A stretch of DNA of 64,000 nucleotides from a bacterium. Lineage in GTDB: Bacteria; Babelota; Babeliae; Babelales; RVW-14. The stretch covers positions 434,001-498,000 of the forward strand of contig CP064957.1 of NCBI GenBank assembly GCA_016699045.1, read 5' to 3'. The notes beneath the pieces were generated by a model, which saw only the letters and a program-made list of their open reading frames with translations, ran no database searches and had not been told where the DNA came from. Below are positions 61,110 to 64,000 of the stretch, piece after piece (positions within the stretch are counted from its first letter, which is position 1; each line of letters begins with the position of its first letter). The position numbers and the translations under genes were made by a program.

Positions 61110-62159
61110 ATGGAAATAACTTCATTCCGCCACTTTTTTCTAAGCATTCTTTTATGCGCCCTGAGCCTGCCATGGCAGATCCAAGCAACTACTCCTGCAC
61201 CTCAGCAAGAGCCAATCTCGCAAACTGAAGATGAAATGGTGCCCATTGGGCCGGTTCTTAAAGCACTTGTTGCCATCACGATGCTACAACTTTACTACGT
61301 GGGCACTTCCAGACACGGTCAAGAAAAACTGTTAGATCAGCTTAAGCCTGAGAATTTGGCGCTTAACGCGGCCAGCGAGTTTTCTTTTTATTTTTTAATG
61401 ACCCTGATTCATGAAGGCGGGCATGCACTTGTTGCGCGCTATCTCAACAACGATCCGATCAATATTCACGTGGGCGGCAACGGCACTAATAAATTTGAAA
61501 AACCTCTCTTTTCTAGCAAGCATTTCACTCTTGATGGCCTGAGTCCACTTGAAGGTATGACCATCTACCGTCTTTCAACCGAAATGAGCGACAAATTGCT
61601 ATTTGTTGAATATCTGCAAGATTGTCAAAAAAATAACATTCCTCTTACTGGCATTTCTGTCCAAGATTTTGAACAATTCAAAACGAATTTTATTACCACG
61701 CCAGCATATCAAAAATTATTAAAAAAACTTAACAATAACCAATCAACGGAAAATGCTATTTTGGCCGCGGGCGGAATTGCTGCTTTATCTGCCAATACAT
61801 TAATCAAAATCATACATTCGTTGGCAAAAAGTTATCAGACAAATACCGCACTTACTCAAGCACTAAAAGACTCATGCGAGGCTACTTTTTCAATCGATAA
61901 AATTGTGCTAAATCAAGTACTCAGCGCCTTCTTGCCAATCAGCAGCAAAAGCGATGGCGCCAAATTGTGGCGCAATATTGCCGGCGTGCCTGAAAATGTT
62001 CTAGAACATTGCTATCAAGTCGCGCCCTACGTTGACATGCTTGGCGAATGCTACCTTGCTTGCAAAGATCCACGAGCTCAGAACGCAAAACTACCCGATA
62101 AACTTATGATCGGTTTTATTAATTATTTATTGCGCGGTTATCTGCGTTTTCATGCGTAA
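61110..62159 (+). CDS. HEGGH-containing membrane protease-like protein
   Basis: Started at the ATG at 61110 (349 residues), where a hydrophobic signal begins (FRHFFLSILLCALSLPWQIQA); the frame is open to an upstream TTG. A membrane helix at ~100 leads directly into LMTLIHEGGHALVARYL, an HExxH zinc motif within a helix as in M50/S2P proteases or other integral metallopeptidases. The NPDG-like second motif of S2P is not evident, and the rest (~200 residues) matches nothing I know. It could be a divergent intramembrane or surface protease, or a non-catalytic relative. It diverges from the ankyrin gene upstream. Confidence 0.65.
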   Translation: MEITSFRHFFLSILLCALSLPWQIQATTPAPQQEPISQTEDEMVPIGPVLKALVAITMLQLYYVGTSRHGQEKLLDQLKPENLALNAASEFSFYFLMTLIHEGGHALVARYLNNDPINIHVGGNGTNKFEKPLFSSKHFTLDGLSPLEGMTIYRLSTEMSDKLLFVEYLQDCQKNNIPLTGISVQDFEQFKTNFITTPAYQKLLKKLNNNQSTENAILAAGGIAALSANTLIKIIHSLAKSYQTNTALTQALKDSCEATFSIDKIVLNQVLSAFLPISSKSDGAKLWRNIAGVPENVLEHCYQVAPYVDMLGECYLACKDPRAQNAKLPDKLMIGFINYLLRGYLRFHA

Positions 62160-62193
62160 TATTTTGAACTATTTCTATAACAAAATTCACGCA

Positions 62194-63426
62194 TCATTTT
62201 CGAGATTTTTTTGTCGCTTTTAAATACAAAATCCAGCTTAAAAAAATCATCCCGCCAGACACTCCAACCGGCAACGCGGGATTAAGCATCGCCAAAAAAC
62301 CACCAAAAAAGGTCCCCACCACCGTCACCAGTGCCTGCATTGACCAGATCATGGCAATTCCCTGCCCCTGTTCGCTACTGTGCACAGAAGTTGAAATAAT
62401 CGCCATCATGTTCGGCACAATCGAGGCAATGCAGCCAATATAAATAACAATAAAAATATACAACCCTATCGTTGTTGGCGGCAAAAAAACTGCACTACTC
62501 AAGCATGCAAGGATCGGCAACGCGCTCAACACAATAGTCCGCGGAGCTGCAATGCGCGACAATGGCCGCACCAGTAACAACTGCAGCACTAAATAAATGA
62601 TACCGGCATACACAAACATCATACCAATATGCGAGGCATCGTAATGAAAAACTTTCAATAAATAAGTCGAAAAAAATTGCGTACTAAACGTCCAACCAAA
62701 AATAAAAAAAGCAGATGCTAACACAATATTGCGCAACACAGGATACTGCATAATCTGCTTCAGATGGCTAACGGTGATCTCAAATTTTTTGTGCGATGAT
62801 TTTTGTGGCAAATGGTCACGCCATGATTGGTAGGCAACAACCGTAAAGTTAAGCCCAGTTAAGCAACTTAATAGTAAAAATGGCAACGCCAAATTGATAC
62901 TATCGCTCAATAAATTTGTCGTAAAATAGCCCCCCACTAACCCGCCAGCAATAAAACCACACGCTACCGCCACTTCTACCATGCTCATATTGCTCACTTT
63001 ATTTGCACTATTTTTACCACTCACATCAGCCATAAAGGATTGCGCAATCGCAACATTTGCAGCACAAACCCCTGCACAAAAACGGCTTACAAACAAGAGC
63101 ACAAACACAGAATAATGAATTGAAAGCGCCGTTAATAACAAACTAGCCGTAGTACCGGCAAGTGTTATCAGCATCGCCAACCGTCGTCCGTAGACATCTG
63201 AAATTTGCCCCCAAATAGGCGCCATAAAAAACTGTCCGGCATAGTACGTCGTCAGCAAAAAACCAACAAAAAGCGTACCGTAATTTTGCGCAATCTGCTC
63301 TGACAAAAAATGAGCCTGCGTATCTGCCAACAACACCGGAAAAATAACGAGAGACACAACAATATTTAAATAATCGAGAAAAGCAGCCGATAAAAATGGT
63401 ACATATTGCATTATTTTATGCTTCAT
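62194..63426 (-). CDS. MFS drug/efflux transporter (TetA/Bcr-like)
   Basis: Membrane protein of 410 residues with about twelve helices. The motif A region is APIWGQISDVYGRRLAMLIT and motif C-like GxxxGPxxGG appears as ACGFIAGGLVGGYF in helix 5. This is the DHA1 antiporter layout used for drugs, sugars or metabolites. GGGGG lies five bases before the ATG. Substrate unknown; resistance should not be assumed. Confidence 0.87.
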   Translation of the reverse strand: MKHKIMQYVPFLSAAFLDYLNIVVSLVIFPVLLADTQAHFLSEQIAQNYGTLFVGFLLTTYYAGQFFMAPIWGQISDVYGRRLAMLITLAGTTASLLLTALSIHYSVFVLLFVSRFCAGVCAANVAIAQSFMADVSGKNSANKVSNMSMVEVAVACGFIAGGLVGGYFTTNLLSDSINLALPFLLLSCLTGLNFTVVAYQSWRDHLPQKSSHKKFEITVSHLKQIMQYPVLRNIVLASAFFIFGWTFSTQFFSTYLLKVFHYDASHIGMMFVYAGIIYLVLQLLLVRPLSRIAAPRTIVLSALPILACLSSAVFLPPTTIGLYIFIVIYIGCIASIVPNMMAIISTSVHSSEQGQGIAMIWSMQALVTVVGTFFGGFLAMLNPALPVGVSGGMIFLSWILYLKATKKSRK

Positions 63427-63469
63427 TAATTCCCCCTAAAAAAAGCCCCTGCAAGCAAACTATGAATTT

Positions 63470-63982
63470 TTATAAACGTTTAATGATCGCGCTTTCGGTA
63501 AAATACCGATTTTCATTTTTTGCAAATGGCATCGCATCGTTAAACTCTTTGAGATATTTGTTAGCGCGCTTGAGCAGCTGATCATCCATTTTTAGCGGCG
63601 AATCCCACTTACCAATTTTAAACGTCAATGGCACGGCAAGCTTAATCCCTTTATAATTTAAAGGCCCATCTGTCGCCAACAATTGTCGCATGGACGTTTT
63701 TGTATCAATTGTAAAATCTTTACCCACCACATAATTATTGGGTAATTTAACACCATGCCCAGGCACAACAAAATATCCTTCCAAAGCCCTCACTACTTCA
63801 AAAAAATGACCATTAAAACTTGGATTACTACTCGTGTAGGGTCCGCGCCATTTTTTTGGATACGCAAGATTAAGCCCACCAATAACAGAGCCTTCAAAGC
63901 TTTTTGTCGTCAAGAAATCAACAACAATGTGATCTTCATGCACACTTAAAATATTGCAGCTTTGATTGATATCACTCATCAC
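63470..63982 (-). CDS. Hypothetical protein, probably cut by the window edge
   Basis: 170 codons from the first in-frame ATG, but the frame stays open to the end of the window (LENIQAV precedes MMSDINQS... in frame), so the true start is probably beyond 64000. Beta-rich and without a signal peptide in the visible part. Motifs such as GGLNLAYPKKWRGPYTSSNP and GYFVVPGHGVKLPNNYV do not match a family I recognise. It lies upstream of the MFS gene on the same strand, 43 bases away. Confidence 0.6.
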   Translation of the reverse strand: MMSDINQSCNILSVHEDHIVVDFLTTKSFEGSVIGGLNLAYPKKWRGPYTSSNPSFNGHFFEVVRALEGYFVVPGHGVKLPNNYVVGKDFTIDTKTSMRQLLATDGPLNYKGIKLAVPLTFKIGKWDSPLKMDDQLLKRANKYLKEFNDAMPFAKNENRYFTESAIIKRL

Positions 63983-64000
63983 TGCCTGAATGTTTTCTAA

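Noticed and set aside
62194..63426. Specific call as tetracycline-resistance gene tetA
   Set aside because: Only general DHA1 motifs are visible; nothing in the sequence fixes the substrate.

Overview
The window looks like a chromosomal piece of an obligate intracellular or endosymbiotic bacterium, most likely a 'Candidatus Dependentiae' (TM6/Babeliae) relative. This placement is inferred from gene content only. The evidence is three tandem nucleotide (ATP/ADP) translocases of the plastid/Chlamydia/Rickettsia type, eight ankyrin-repeat loci (most with signal peptides), many secreted lineage-specific proteins, scattered small operons and a moderately AT-rich composition. Free-living housekeeping genes (secA, uvrC, miaB, ychF, pcrA, hup, atpDC) are interleaved with them.

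Region 1 (1-15 kb) carries most of an isoprenoid-precursor pathway. An acetyl-CoA synthetase is followed conceptually by an archaeal-type thiolase, an archaeal-type HMG-CoA synthase and a class II HMG-CoA reductase in one ATGA-coupled operon. A DUF35 Zn-ribbon/OB protein and a mevalonate kinase form a second ATGA-coupled pair 5 kb away. Between them are three secreted proteins with basic tails that share an undescribed ~100-residue repeat; a fourth member lies at 11.8 kb.

Region 2 (15-26 kb) holds a 1301-residue Cys-rich secreted protein with a large internal duplication, a frameshifted secreted HD-domain protein, an ankyrin protein, a degenerate amidase-like protein, an NfeD/SPFH/TPR membrane operon, and three tandem paralogues of an unrecognised secreted family. 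The last of these runs into a Ser/Pro-rich ORF in another frame.

Region 3 (26-44 kb) is mainly core genes: uvrC (lacking the usual C-terminal HhH region), an M23 peptidase, a GspE/PilB ATPase with a small membrane protein, HU, tRNA-Leu(UAA), tRNA-Cys(GCA), miaB, ychF, a PQ-loop protein, an ABC-F ATPase, a NurA-like nuclease, secA and a detached atpD-atpC pair.

Region 4 (44-64 kb) is accessory. It has three tandem nucleotide transporters, a two-gene operon of a GIY-YIG endonuclease with repeated DNA-binding modules plus a Cas4-like PD-(D/E)XK nuclease, a PcrA/UvrD helicase, an ankyrin pseudogene, a homospermidine synthase broken at an A-tract, three ankyrin genes, an HEGGH membrane protease-like protein, an MFS exporter, and a partial gene at the right edge.

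Taken together the genes suggest a cell that imports host nucleotides, keeps a mevalonate route fed by acetate, and exports many host-interaction proteins, with active decay and duplication of the accessory genes. No rRNA, CRISPR array or insertion sequence was recognised.
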